Virus record (IMG/VR): IMGVR_UViG_3300032164_000011
Location: 1 to 63,831 of that record
DNA length: 63,831 bases
Strand: one strand, 5' to 3'
Origin: a virus
Shown here: in pieces, positions 1 to 6,930 of the stretch
Position numbering within the stretch: the stretch's first letter is position 1
Layout: every line of letters begins with the position of its first letter
The notes under the pieces: model-generated
Told to the model about the DNA's origin: nothing
The model's database searches: none
The model's input: only the letters and a program-made list of their open reading frames with translations
Translations under genes and position numbers: made by a program

Positions 1-279
1 GGCCCCGGCGAGTACGATCTCGTGCCGGTGGAGGGGATGAAGGTAGACGCCCTGCTTCAGGCCGCCAAGCGGATCGACCCGACGGTGTCTTGGGTGAGGA
101 TCACGGTTGGCAAGGATGTTACGGATAAGCCCTACGTCTCCGTGACGTTCTTCGCGGAGGAGCGGATCGGGGCGGGCGGATGTACGTTGAACGAGCCGGA
201 GCGCGGGGAAGGTACAGCGGAGACCTTCGACCTTGCCGTAAAGGACGCGCTGGAGCAACTGAAGGATGGGAAGCGATGA
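1..279 (+). CDS. 5'-truncated small hypothetical protein
   Basis: The frame is open from the first base of the window to a TGA at 277-279, so the gene probably starts upstream. In-window candidates are GTG 22 and ATG 37. The ATG abuts its GGAGGGG with no spacer, which argues against it. The visible product is about 90 residues, mixed alpha/beta, without cysteines, membrane segments or a family I recognise. Its stop overlaps the ATG of the next gene, so the two are probably translationally coupled in one early operon. Confidence 0.6.
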   Translation, partial: GPGEYDLVPVEGMKVDALLQAAKRIDPTVSWVRITVGKDVTDKPYVSVTFFAEERIGAGGCTLNEPERGEGTAETFDLAVKDALEQLKDGKR

Positions 280-479
280 AACTGGTTCATTCCTGGTTCG
301 AGTGCCGGTGTGTCGCGGTCTTCGATACCCCCGAGGGGCTACGGAAGATGGAGGGCCGGTTCGCCCGGCGCATTCTCGACGGGGAGCATGGGGCCAAGTT
401 GAAGAGGGAAGTCAAGGAGTCGTCCCTGTCCAAGGAGACGAAGGCGAATCTCTATTTGAACATTAGGAACTGCCGATGA
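276..479 (+). CDS. small basic hypothetical protein (67 aa)
   Basis: ATG 276 overlaps the preceding stop and the gene ends in an ATGA overlap with the next, so it is the middle of a coupled trio. The N-terminus has a Cys-x-Cys pair (residues 10-12), followed by a Lys/Arg-rich helical tail. I do not recognise a family. The start was chosen for the overlap; longer upstream extensions in this frame would run far into gene 1. Confidence 0.65.
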   Translation: MKLVHSWFECRCVAVFDTPEGLRKMEGRFARRILDGEHGAKLKREVKESSLSKETKANLYLNIRNCR

Positions 480-1195
480 GCACTCTCGACGACATGCGGA
501 AGAAAGGCGGGACGCCCGAGGAGTTCAAGAAAGCCTGCGGAGACGCCCTGGTGCAGGGCTTCATCACGCTGGACGAGGCGGAGGCTGCTTCCGAGAAGTA
601 CCGGATGGAGTGGGATCTGGTACAGGTGAGATCCGAGGCCAGGCGGCTGAGGGTCGAGAACGAACGACTGTCGGACGGATTCAGCACCCTCGCGGCACGT
701 TGCGCCAAGATGGAGACGGAAGTCAAGGACCACGCCGAGTGGGCCAAGCGGGTCGCCACAAACCCCAAGTTCATCCCGGCCAGGGAGACCATCAAGGAAC
801 TGACCGCTATCGAGAACGAGGTGAAGCGTCTCATTGACCAGGATATCACAATCGAGTCGCTGAAGTTCGAGGTGAAGCGACTCACGGAGGAGAACCGGAG
901 GCTGGAGGAGTACCTGAAGGCCGTTCGGACGGGGCACGACCTTGGCCCCTTGATCGGGGCGAACACCATCATCGACCAGGAGATCACGATCAAGGGACTG
1001 AAGGCCGAGGCGAAGCGGTTGAGCAAGGAGAACGCCGAGCTGAAGGTATGCCTGGAGGGGGCGAACCAAGTCGTCCTCTCGTCTGCGCGGGAGGCCGAGT
1101 CGCTGGCGGCCAAGGTGGAGGCGTTGCAGTCCGCCAGGGAGCGGGACGCCGATCTTCAGGATTCCCTGTTGACTAAAGCCAGAAAACCCGTATAA
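476..1195 (+). CDS. coiled-coil protein with an internal repeat (239 aa)
   Basis: From about residue 45 the protein is rich in Glu, Lys, Arg and Leu with heptad-like spacing, predicting long coiled coils and no enzymatic domain. Residues 120-150 and 166-196 are an imperfect tandem repeat: both begin Ile-Asp-Gln-(Asp/Glu)-Ile-Thr-Ile and continue Lys-Arg-Leu...Glu-Asn. This suggests unit duplication in a rod-like oligomer. The ATG overlaps the upstream stop. The TAA stop lies inside the -10 box of the next promoter (1191-1196), so the 3' end is shared with regulatory DNA. Function is unknown; a structural or scaffolding role in infection is only a guess. Confidence 0.75.
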   Translation: MSTLDDMRKKGGTPEEFKKACGDALVQGFITLDEAEAASEKYRMEWDLVQVRSEARRLRVENERLSDGFSTLAARCAKMETEVKDHAEWAKRVATNPKFIPARETIKELTAIENEVKRLIDQDITIESLKFEVKRLTEENRRLEEYLKAVRTGHDLGPLIGANTIIDQEITIKGLKAEAKRLSKENAELKVCLEGANQVVLSSAREAESLAAKVEALQSARERDADLQDSLLTKARKPV

Positions 1196-1196
1196 T
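1169..1196 (+). promoter_or_regulatory. early promoter 1 (sigma-70 type)
   Basis: TTGACT at 1169-1174, a 16-bp spacer, and TATAAT at 1191-1196. It is one of five copies with the shared core TTGACTAA...TATAATATA. Initiation would fall shortly before the gene at 1222. The upstream gene's TAA stop is embedded in the -10 box. Confidence 0.9.
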
Positions 1197-1221
1197 ATAT
1201 GGGTCTGGTGAGGAGACGGGG

Positions 1222-1419
1222 ATGGACACGCTGAGGGGGGTGCACCGGGAGTCCTGCGAGGCCGAGGGGATGTCCGAGGCCGAGATCGAGCGGGACTGGG
1301 CCGGGTTCGTGGCCGACTACGACGCCTGGCTGGCCGATAGGGCCGCCGGGCTCGACGCCTTCGGGGCGGAGGGGTCGGACGCCGGGAGGGACGATGGGCC
1401 GGAGGACCTTGCTGCGTAG
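1222..1419 (+). CDS. small acidic hypothetical protein (65 aa)
   Basis: First gene after early promoter 1, with GAGGAGACGGGG upstream of ATG 1222. The product is strongly acidic and mostly helical, with no cysteines and an Asp/Gly-rich tail. Very acidic, highly expressed first-position proteins are common in phage early operons and sometimes bind or mimic nucleic-acid partners, but nothing here identifies a target. Confidence 0.7.
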   Translation: MDTLRGVHRESCEAEGMSEAEIERDWAGFVADYDAWLADRAAGLDAFGAEGSDAGRDDGPEDLAA

Positions 1420-1428
1420 GAGGGGGAC

Positions 1429-1629
1429 ATGGTCTGCGCGAAGTGCGGAGTGCAGTTCGGCATGGGGCGCACGGGAGTCATCATCCAGTTCTTCCGCAAG
1501 GACGGGTCCGCCTACTTCCGCCGGGGCGACGAGAGCGTCTGCCCCGTCTGCGGGCACGTGGTCCTGGGGTCCTTCGGGGAGCCCTACCAGGGCGAGAAGC
1601 GGGAGCCCTCTCACACCGTGAAGTCGTGA
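1429..1629 (+). CDS. small zinc-ribbon protein (66 aa)
   Basis: Two CxxC pairs (Cys3/Cys6 and the CPVC pair near residues 38-41) are separated by a basic segment, the layout of a single zinc ribbon. The family and partner are unknown. ATG 1429 follows GGAGGGGGAC with good spacing. It lies in the promoter-1 transcript between two unrecognised genes. Nucleic-acid or protein binding is inferred only from the zinc-ribbon layout. Confidence 0.75.
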   Translation: MVCAKCGVQFGMGRTGVIIQFFRKDGSAYFRRGDESVCPVCGHVVLGSFGEPYQGEKREPSHTVKS

Positions 1630-1636
1630 GGAAGCC

Positions 1637-2020
1637 ATGCGGTTCCACTACAGCCTGGAGCACGCTAACAAGGTCCTCGCCCTCGTCCAGAAGGGGGTGC
1701 GGGGGGTCAAGTCGGCGAACGGGGACCACGTCTACGTCGAGGCGTGGGCCAACTGCCGCGAGCAGGGGTACTGCGTCAAGGTGAACTCTCCCAACTGGGA
1801 CGCCGACGTCGCCGTCTGCTTCGCGCAGACCAGGAGCGGCGACTCCATGGTCGTCATCGCGGGCCCGGTGAGGGAGTTCAACAACCAGACGAACCAGCCC
1901 TCCGAGACGATCTGGGAGAAGAACCACAGGTACTTCAACGACGACGCGGAGGCCGCGAGGTACATCGCCCAGGAGATCCTGAGGGTGGTGGAGCCGGTGG
2001 CCGCGAGGATGATGGCGTGA
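1637..2020 (+). CDS. hypothetical protein (127 aa)
   Basis: A compact mixed alpha/beta protein ending in a helix, with three scattered cysteines that form no CxxC pair. The ATG follows GTGAGGAAGCC. Its TGA overlaps the GTG of the next gene (GTGA). I recognise no catalytic motif, signal peptide or membrane segment. Confidence 0.75.
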   Translation: MRFHYSLEHANKVLALVQKGVRGVKSANGDHVYVEAWANCREQGYCVKVNSPNWDADVAVCFAQTRSGDSMVVIAGPVREFNNQTNQPSETIWEKNHRYFNDDAEAARYIAQEILRVVEPVAARMMA

Positions 2021-2421
2021 GGGACATTCCTGTCCCTCGGCCCGCAACGGTGGCGATATCGAGCGGCGTTCCCGCCGCTGGGGCCATGGCGAGCAGGATT
2101 AGCCCGAGGGTGATGTCCGCGAGGGCGGACGTGGCGGGGGCGGAGCGGAGGGGCCTCTGGAGGGCCTGCTCCGCGGCCGGGTCCCTGCGGGCGGCGGGAG
2201 TGCCCGTGGAGATGATACGGACGCCGCACGACTGCGCGCGCGGGGTCAGCATCCACGTGGTCCCGTGGGCGCCGGGGCTCATGGTCGACCTCTACCGGAG
2301 GCTGAGGAGGTCGAGGGTGGGGGCGGACGTGAGGAGGGAGGCCCTGCGCGAGGCCTGGGGGCTGGGGAGGGCCGGGCCCATGTTCGAGGCGGCCGTCGTG
2401 GCAGGAAGGATGATGGGGTGA
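2017..2421 (+). CDS. basic hypothetical protein (134 aa, GTG start)
   Basis: GTG 2017 gives a four-base overlap with the upstream stop; ATG 2086 is a shorter alternative. The product is Ala/Arg-rich and basic with a hydrophobic central stretch but no clear membrane helix. The N-terminal 25 residues look low-complexity, so the later start cannot be excluded. No family recognised. Confidence 0.6.
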   Translation: MRDIPVPRPATVAISSGVPAAGAMASRISPRVMSARADVAGAERRGLWRACSAAGSLRAAGVPVEMIRTPHDCARGVSIHVVPWAPGLMVDLYRRLRRSRVGADVRREALREAWGLGRAGPMFEAAVVAGRMMG

Positions 2422-2424
2422 GGG

Positions 2425-2679
2425 ATGTGGTACGTCAGGTTCCTGGCCAGGCGGGGGGGCGGGACCAGGTTCCCGTTCGAGGGAGGGAAGATCCACGCCT
2501 ACGGCGGCCCGCTCGTGGTCCCTTCCGACCCGGTCGTGGCCTCCTGCGGGCGCAGGGCGGCGGTAGCCGACTGCGACTTCCACCAGGTCAACCCCCTGCT
2601 CAACCTGCGGAGGTTCGTGTGTAGGAGGTGCCTCCCGGCCATCGAGGCAGAGAGGGCGGCGGAGATCCTCTCGTCGTGA
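2425..2679 (+). CDS. ACG/CxxC-type small Cys protein (84 aa)
   Basis: It carries a Ser-Cys-Gly motif near residue 40 and a CRRC pair near residue 68, followed by an acidic helix. The same 'CG, about 25-35 residues, CxxC, helix' layout recurs in at least four other small genes of this early region (4181, 4473, 7773, 8406). It probably binds one zinc ion. Exact role is unknown. Confidence 0.72.
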   Translation: MWYVRFLARRGGGTRFPFEGGKIHAYGGPLVVPSDPVVASCGRRAAVADCDFHQVNPLLNLRRFVCRRCLPAIEAERAAEILSS

Positions 2680-2736
2680 GGTGGAACGGTCCGGGTCGGG
2701 GGTAGGTGGAGGGGGCGGCAGCCCCTGGAGGACGGG

Positions 2737-3219
2737 ATGGGCATGGCGCTTCCGAAGAGGGTGGACGACTTCGTCAAGAGGTTCGCGGACCTGTGCCTGG
2801 GGGACCCGACGTTCGGGGAGGTCCCGTACGAGTTCATCAGGGCCGCGGCCGACCCGGACCTCGCCCCGGCGATGATGGCGGTGGCGAGGGTGTTCCTGCT
2901 CGACAGGAAGGACGACGTCGTCGGTGAGGAGGAGATGGCGGGGATCATGGAGTCCCTCCTCCGGTCGTTCCACCTGGAGTGGGTCCGCCGCACGTTCGCG
3001 TCCGACAGGCCGAGGACCTTCGCCCTGCGCGACGCGAGGATAGGGGACTTCCTCCGGGTGGGGGAGTTCGAGTTCGACGAGGACGAGGCGATCCACTCGA
3101 TGCGCCTGAAGATCCAGGGTCTCCTGGGGATCGAGCTCTCGGTCGAGAAGACGAGGGAGATCATGCGGTCGGCGATCGAGGACGCGACGAGGTTCTACGA
3201 TGATGGTGGGCAGGGGTGA
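2737..3219 (+). CDS. helical acidic hypothetical protein (160 aa)
   Basis: Predominantly helical, with a predicted four- or five-helix domain and no Cys pairs apart from one isolated cysteine. It follows a 57-nt non-coding gap rich in GGAGG-like runs. The start is ATG 2737, with ATG 2743 as a near alternative. Its 3' end overlaps the next gene by 20 nt. No recognised family. Confidence 0.75.
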   Translation: MGMALPKRVDDFVKRFADLCLGDPTFGEVPYEFIRAAADPDLAPAMMAVARVFLLDRKDDVVGEEEMAGIMESLLRSFHLEWVRRTFASDRPRTFALRDARIGDFLRVGEFEFDEDEAIHSMRLKIQGLLGIELSVEKTREIMRSAIEDATRFYDDGGQG

Positions 3220-3535
3220 GCCGATCCGCGGGAGGTGGGGGAAGGCCGAGCCCGTCGGGGCGGGGTGGGTCTACGGGTGCATCATCTGTGGAAGCAGGCC
3301 GAGGACCCTGGCGGTGTGCAAGTGCCTCTCCGACGGGAACGAGTACGCCTTGTGCTTTCCCTGCCTGGGCGCGATGGACGACCTCGGGATGGTCGAGGAG
3401 AGGATCAAGACGCACGTCCAGGAGTCCGGCAACAACTTCACCCCGAGGCACACGACGACTGTCAACAAGCACGACCTGACTCGGTGCCCGAGGGACGAGG
3501 GCGTCCGGACGGCGGTCATGCTGGCGAGGCGGTGA
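3200..3535 (+). CDS. small Cys-rich protein (111 aa)
   Basis: Cys pairs CIIC (near 27-30), CKC (near 40-42) and CFPC (near 52-55) suggest a binuclear or treble-clef zinc fold, followed by a His/Thr-rich tail. ATG 3200 (or 3203) overlaps the previous gene. It is the first of three adjacent genes encoding C-x(1-2)-C proteins (with 3547 and 3812), perhaps diverged paralogues. Confidence 0.72.
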   Translation: MMVGRGEPIRGRWGKAEPVGAGWVYGCIICGSRPRTLAVCKCLSDGNEYALCFPCLGAMDDLGMVEERIKTHVQESGNNFTPRHTTTVNKHDLTRCPRDEGVRTAVMLARR

Positions 3536-3546
3536 GCGTGCACCGC

Positions 3547-3807
3547 ATGCGCGGAATGGAAAAGAATGTGTGCGGGTACTGCGGGTGGACCAACGACGAG
3601 CCGATGCGGCGCCCCTCGTGGATGCGGGGCTGGCGAGCGTTCACGTGCACGTGCGGGGCCTACCACCACTTCTGCGAGATCTGCTACCGGGGGCTGAAGG
3701 AGCGGGGGATCATCGTGAGCAGGGGCCAGCGAGGCGGGGGGAAGAAGGAGTCCCTGAAGGCGTGCCCGAAGGACCTGAAGGTTGTCGACGCGCTAATGGG
3801 GCCGTGA
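3547..3807 (+). CDS. zinc-finger-like protein (86 aa)
   Basis: CGYC, CTC and CEIC pairs with a His-His between them indicate a zinc-binding fold like that of its neighbours. The exact start is uncertain: GTG 3532 would overlap the upstream stop, while ATG 3547 has GGTGAG about 10 nt upstream and ATG 3556 is also possible. The C-terminus is lysine-rich. No family assigned. Confidence 0.7.
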   Translation: MRGMEKNVCGYCGWTNDEPMRRPSWMRGWRAFTCTCGAYHHFCEICYRGLKERGIIVSRGQRGGGKKESLKACPKDLKVVDALMGP

Positions 3808-3811
3808 TTCC

Positions 3812-4018
3812 ATGATCTGCGACCTGTGCAAGACGGCGTTCATCTCCAGGGGGTCGGTCCGCGTCGTCAGGTGCTCGTGCGACGGGACGCACCGCGCCTG
3901 CCTGACCTGCCGGAGGGCCATGGAGAGGCACAAGATGGCCCACTACGAGGGCAACGGGATGGTCCTCGAAGTGTGCCCGATCGCCTACGAGGTCGCCTAC
4001 AAGCTGATGGGCGAGTGA
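3812..4018 (+). CDS. zinc-finger-like protein (68 aa)
   Basis: CDLC (residues 3-6), CSC (about 22-24) and CLTC (about 30-33) repeat the cysteine spacing of the previous two genes, supporting local duplication. A helical segment follows. It ends just before ATG 4020 of a very short gene. Function unknown. Confidence 0.75.
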   Translation: MICDLCKTAFISRGSVRVVRCSCDGTHRACLTCRRAMERHKMAHYEGNGMVLEVCPIAYEVAYKLMGE

Positions 4019-4019
4019 C

Positions 4020-4181
4020 ATGACCGACTACAAGAAGAGCATGTTCGGGTTTGGGGCCAACTCCTGCGTCGGCCCGACGAAGGGGGACGGCTGCCCCGAC
4101 GAGAAGGGCTGCCCCCTCAAGTCCGGGGCGGTCGTCGTCGTGGTGGGCATTTCCAAGCCCAGGCCGGTCGGGAGGGGGTGA
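4020..4181 (+). CDS. short glycine/cysteine peptide (53 aa)
   Basis: ATG 4020 to TGA 4179-4181, with its final A forming the ATG of the next gene. The peptide begins Met-Thr-Asp-Tyr-Lys-Lys, has three cysteines in a Gly/Lys-rich middle and a run of five valines. It is supported by the tight spacing on both sides and by filling an otherwise empty 160-nt gap. No family recognised. Confidence 0.55.
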   Translation: MTDYKKSMFGFGANSCVGPTKGDGCPDEKGCPLKSGAVVVVVGISKPRPVGRG

Positions 4182-4492
4182 TGAAGGTCGGGTTCCTGAT
4201 GAAGGGGCGGGGATCGGCGCACTTGCCGAAGACCGAGCACATCTGGGTCCTGCGGGACCACCCCAACGTCTGGACGTACGCCTCGGCCTGCGGGATCGTG
4301 GTGTCGAGGGTGGACATCGTCAACTTCCGCAACTTCCGGTTCTCCCTCTGGGACGCAGGGCAGGGGTTCTCGCAGTGCAAGCGGTGCGCGGCGTGGAGGA
4401 GGAAGCACGGGGACGCCCAGGTCGCGGCGGAGACGCTGGGCGGGATCGACCTCTCGGCGATAAGGGTGCCCGATGCCTCGCGACAGGGATGA
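4181..4492 (+). CDS. ACG/CxxC-type small protein (103 aa)
   Basis: Contains Ala-Cys-Gly near residue 38 and CKRC near residue 68, then a charged helix: the shared early-region layout. The TGATG junction couples it to the preceding short gene, and its 3' end overlaps the next gene by 20 nt. Probably a single-zinc protein of unknown role. Confidence 0.75.
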   Translation: MKVGFLMKGRGSAHLPKTEHIWVLRDHPNVWTYASACGIVVSRVDIVNFRNFRFSLWDAGQGFSQCKRCAAWRRKHGDAQVAAETLGGIDLSAIRVPDASRQG

Positions 4493-4949
4493 CCAGGTCC
4501 GCGACTACTTCGAGGTGGACCTCCCCGACGAGAGGTTCCGCAGGCTGAACGAGCGCCTCCAGGAGGCGATCGACGGGGGCCCCAGGATGCGCGTCACGGC
4601 ATGGGAGAGGTGCTCCGCCGGGGTCTCCGCGATCCACCAGGCGATCCGGGGGAGGCAGGGGGGGTACCCGCTCATCCGGTGGAGGGGGTGCCTGTGGCAC
4701 CTTGCGGTCCGGGTCACGGTGGACGAGGGGTTCAAGTCGAAGGGGCTGGCGAGCCCCCTCGTGTTCCACGCCGCCTGCGGGGAGGCCTTCCAGGTCAGGA
4801 CGGAGGTGGAGTCCCGGATGGACGAGGTCGCGCCCCACCGGTACCTGACCTGCATGGAGTGCTGGGGGACGATCGAGGCCGCCCTGGTGGCCGAGGCGCT
4901 GATGGGGGAGGACGGGGGCCCCGGGTGGGAGGAGGGCAGGCCGTCCTGA
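4473..4949 (+). CDS. ACG/CxxC-type protein (158 aa)
   Basis: The C-terminal half carries Ala-Cys-Gly (near 108) and CMEC (near 128) followed by an Ala-rich helix, matching its smaller relatives. The N-terminal 90 residues are an additional charged helical region with two cysteines. It is the last gene of the promoter-1 run; a 180-nt gap follows. Confidence 0.75.
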   Translation: MPRDRDDQVRDYFEVDLPDERFRRLNERLQEAIDGGPRMRVTAWERCSAGVSAIHQAIRGRQGGYPLIRWRGCLWHLAVRVTVDEGFKSKGLASPLVFHAACGEAFQVRTEVESRMDEVAPHRYLTCMECWGTIEAALVAEALMGEDGGPGWEEGRPS

Positions 4950-5071
4950 CCGACGCGAGATTCCCCGTTTTTCCCCGAGAAACTTCGCCTGTTTCACGCC
5001 GATTGATGCAAGTCCTTGAGGCCCATGCCTGTGCGTCCATAGGTTTTTTTAGCCCGCCGGAAGATTCCCTA

Positions 5072-5099
5072 TTGACTAATAACTCAAAGACTCTATAAT
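5072..5099 (+). promoter_or_regulatory. early promoter 2
   Basis: TTGACT 5072-5077, 16-bp spacer, TATAAT 5094-5099, preceded by TTCCCTA and followed by TATGTGTCAAG as in promoter 4. It drives the gene at 5130. The rest of the 4950-5129 gap has a seven-T run (5044-5050) but no convincing stem before it. Confidence 0.92.
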
Positions 5100-5129
5100 A
5101 TATGTGTCAAGAGTGAAGGAGACGAAGAG

Positions 5130-5621
5130 ATGAAGACGATGACGAGAACGGGACTGGTCGAACTCCTGAACGCCCGCGGGGGCTGCTTCCCGGTCGGGAT
5201 CCTCACCAAGACCCAGCCCAAGGTCCGCAAGACCAACAACCCGAACCCGGAGATCTGCCGGCTCACCCGGCGCAACGTGATCCTCGGCGCGGCCTACGAG
5301 TCCTGCGTCAACAACCTCCAGGAGCGGCAGGGCGGCGAGCGCTCCTTCGAGTCCGAGCCCCTCCCGTGGGGCCAGCACCAGGGGCGGTTCATGATCGAGA
5401 ACAAGGGGAAGCTCTACCTGGCCGCCTACCCGGTCGCGAGCGGCTGCAAGGGCGAGGACAAGTGGCTGACCCCGGACGGCGTCGAGGTGGACTTCTCCGT
5501 GGTCGAGCCCTTCCTCCCCAAGGCCTCCGACTCGAAGTCGGGCGTGGCCTGGAGGACCTTCGCCCTGGAGAACGTCCTGGAGATCACCCTGGACGGCGAG
5601 ACGATCGCCCTCCAGAACTGA
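5130..5621 (+). CDS. conserved phage protein of unknown function (163 aa)
   Basis: First and only gene between early promoter 2 and a hairpin at 5628. The N-terminal Lys-Thr-Met-Thr-(x)-Thr-Gly-Leu-Val-Glu-Leu-Leu start and the central Thr-Arg-Arg-Asn...Leu-Gly-x-x-Tyr-Glu pattern resemble, from memory, a widespread family of uncharacterised phage proteins; this cannot be checked here. No catalytic motif is evident. The strong monocistronic promoter suggests it is needed early and in quantity. Confidence 0.85.
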   Translation: MKTMTRTGLVELLNARGGCFPVGILTKTQPKVRKTNNPNPEICRLTRRNVILGAAYESCVNNLQERQGGERSFESEPLPWGQHQGRFMIENKGKLYLAAYPVASGCKGEDKWLTPDGVEVDFSVVEPFLPKASDSKSGVAWRTFALENVLEITLDGETIALQN

Positions 5622-5627
5622 CCGGAC

Positions 5628-5662
5628 GGGGCCGCCGCCTGTGTGGGACGGGAGGCGGCCCC
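5628..5662 (+). terminator. GC-rich hairpin after the 5130 gene
   Basis: GGGGCCGCC (5628-5636) pairs perfectly with GGCGGCCCC (5654-5662) across a 17-nt loop. There is no T-tract (CTCCATTAG follows), so it may be a weak or factor-dependent terminator, or a processing or mRNA-stability structure. Confidence 0.5.
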
Positions 5663-5686
5663 CTCCATTAGGGGGCGGGGACGGAC

Positions 5687-5974
5687 ATGCGGAACAAGTG
5701 CGGGAAGCTCAGGAAGGTCGGGGACCCCTACGCCGTCTTCCGGTCGGAGGACGGGTGGGAGTGGCGCGTCCTCAAGAAGAACCAGGCGCCGGACGTGGAG
5801 AGGGGGAACCTTTGCTACGCCTCCTGGCTCTGCGCCGTGAAGAGCCCCTACACCTTCGGGCTGTACGAGACGGGGGACGTCTACGTCAGGGACATCATCA
5901 ACGGGGGAGGGGTGGACGTCACGGTGGAGGAGAGGGTAGCGGAGAGCCTGGCCGGGAAAGACGGGGGGGAGTAG
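5687..5974 (+). CDS. hypothetical protein (95 aa)
   Basis: ATG 5687 follows GGGGACGGAC. The product is mixed alpha/beta with four scattered cysteines and several Trp/Tyr residues, reminiscent of a small beta-barrel, but no family is recognised. It sits between a hairpin and early promoter 3. Confidence 0.72.
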   Translation: MRNKCGKLRKVGDPYAVFRSEDGWEWRVLKKNQAPDVERGNLCYASWLCAVKSPYTFGLYETGDVYVRDIINGGGVDVTVEERVAESLAGKDGGE

Positions 5975-5993
5975 GATTTCCCCGGAATTGCCG

Positions 5994-6021
5994 TTGACTA
6001 AAGGGGGAAAACCTGTATAAT
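5994..6021 (+). promoter_or_regulatory. early promoter 3
   Basis: TTGACT 5994-5999, 16-bp spacer, TATAAT 6016-6021. About 50 bp around it are nearly identical to promoter 5 (11098-11125), including the upstream TTTCCCCGGAATTGCCG. This shows a duplicated regulatory cassette. Confidence 0.92.
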
Positions 6022-6047
6022 ATAGGTGTCAAGTGAGAGGAAGAACG

Positions 6048-6470
6048 ATGTTCGACCGCGAGACGGTGCGGAAGGTCCTGGCGGAGTGCGACGAGGCCCT
6101 GAAGGCCGTGGCGGAGCGCAACGGGCTGGCCCTCGTGAGGAAGCACTGCTCCTTCAGCCACACCGAGCTGCCGGTGGCGTTCAAGCTCGTGGCGAAGGGG
6201 GAGGACGGGGCCCTGACGCGGGAGGCGGAGACCTTCCGGCAGTGCGCCGAGCTCGTCGGCCTGGAGCCATCGATGCTCGGGGCGAGGTTCAAGAGCAACG
6301 GGCGGATCTTCCGCATCACGGGGCTCAACCTCCGCGCCCAGCGGTTTCCGGTCCTCGCCGAGGACCTCTCGGGCAAGACGTTCAAGTTCCCGGCGGAGAC
6401 CGTGAAGCGTCTCGTCGGACTGGCTGCGGATCTGAACCCCCAGCCCGCCGAGGTCGGAGGGGTGGCGTGA
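6048..6470 (+). CDS. conserved phage protein of unknown function (140 aa)
   Basis: ATG 6048 follows GAGAGGAAGAACG in the promoter-3 leader; GTG 6033 is less likely. The product has a helical N-terminus and a C-terminal segment with Phe-Pro-Val-Leu-Ala-Glu-Asp...Phe-Lys-Phe-Pro. I recall this from uncharacterised phage proteins with a conserved DNA-metabolism neighbourhood, but cannot verify it. It ends in a GTGA overlap with the next gene. Confidence 0.82.
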   Translation: MFDRETVRKVLAECDEALKAVAERNGLALVRKHCSFSHTELPVAFKLVAKGEDGALTREAETFRQCAELVGLEPSMLGARFKSNGRIFRITGLNLRAQRFPVLAEDLSGKTFKFPAETVKRLVGLAADLNPQPAEVGGVA

Positions 6471-6640
6471 GCGGGTGGCACGAGACCTACCGCAACGTCG
6501 TGGCGGTCGCCCGGCTCCTGGTGGAGGAGGGGTGGACCGCCGAACAGCTCCTGGGCTTCCTTGAGAAGCCCTGGAACTGGCCCGAGAAGTGGGAGGAAGT
6601 CGAGGCGAGACGCCTGGCGGAAAGGCTGATGAAACGATGA
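6467..6640 (+). CDS. short helical protein (57 aa, GTG start)
   Basis: GTG 6467 overlaps the upstream TGA and the stop overlaps ATG 6637, so it is coupled on both sides. It is a Trp-rich helical peptide with a basic C-terminus and no recognised domain. It is supported by the uninterrupted ATGA/GTGA chain and by the absence of another frame in the interval. Confidence 0.65.
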   Translation: MSGWHETYRNVVAVARLLVEEGWTAEQLLGFLEKPWNWPEKWEEVEARRLAERLMKR

Positions 6641-6930
6641 CCAAGGCCGAGCTGGACATTGTGTTCCACCGGGCCAACCAGCCGATGGAGAACGTCAGCG
6701 AGAAGGCGGGGGCGTGCTGGGAGATCTCCTTCTGGGAGAGGAAGAGGGAGATCACCACGGAGCAGGCGGCCGCCTTCCTGCGGTGGCAGGCCCTCCAGAT
6801 CAACGGGGAGTGGGACGCCGAGGCCCTGCGCGAGGCGCGGGACCTCCTGCGCCGCAAGGCGGACCTGATCAAGGGCGGGCCGGGCTGGGCCCTGGTATGG
6901 GACCCATCGGCCCAGGAGGCGGCCCCGTGA
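6637..6930 (+). CDS. hypothetical helical protein (97 aa)
   Basis: ATGA overlap with the preceding gene and GTGA overlap with the following one. Mostly helical, rich in Glu, Arg and Trp. I do not recognise a family. Its place in a tightly coupled set suggests co-production with its neighbours. Confidence 0.7.
   Translation: MTKAELDIVFHRANQPMENVSEKAGACWEISFWERKREITTEQAAAFLRWQALQINGEWDAEALREARDLLRRKADLIKGGPGWALVWDPSAQEAAP

Noticed and set aside
3545-3556. CGCATGCG sequence as a fourth copy of the GCGCATAC palindrome
   Set aside because: Only the central bases match, the arms are shorter, and it lacks the stop-to-ribosome-site position of the other three.
5044-5050. Run of seven T as an intrinsic terminator before promoter 2
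   Set aside because: No stable stem can be folded from the 30 bases upstream, so a terminator is not supported.
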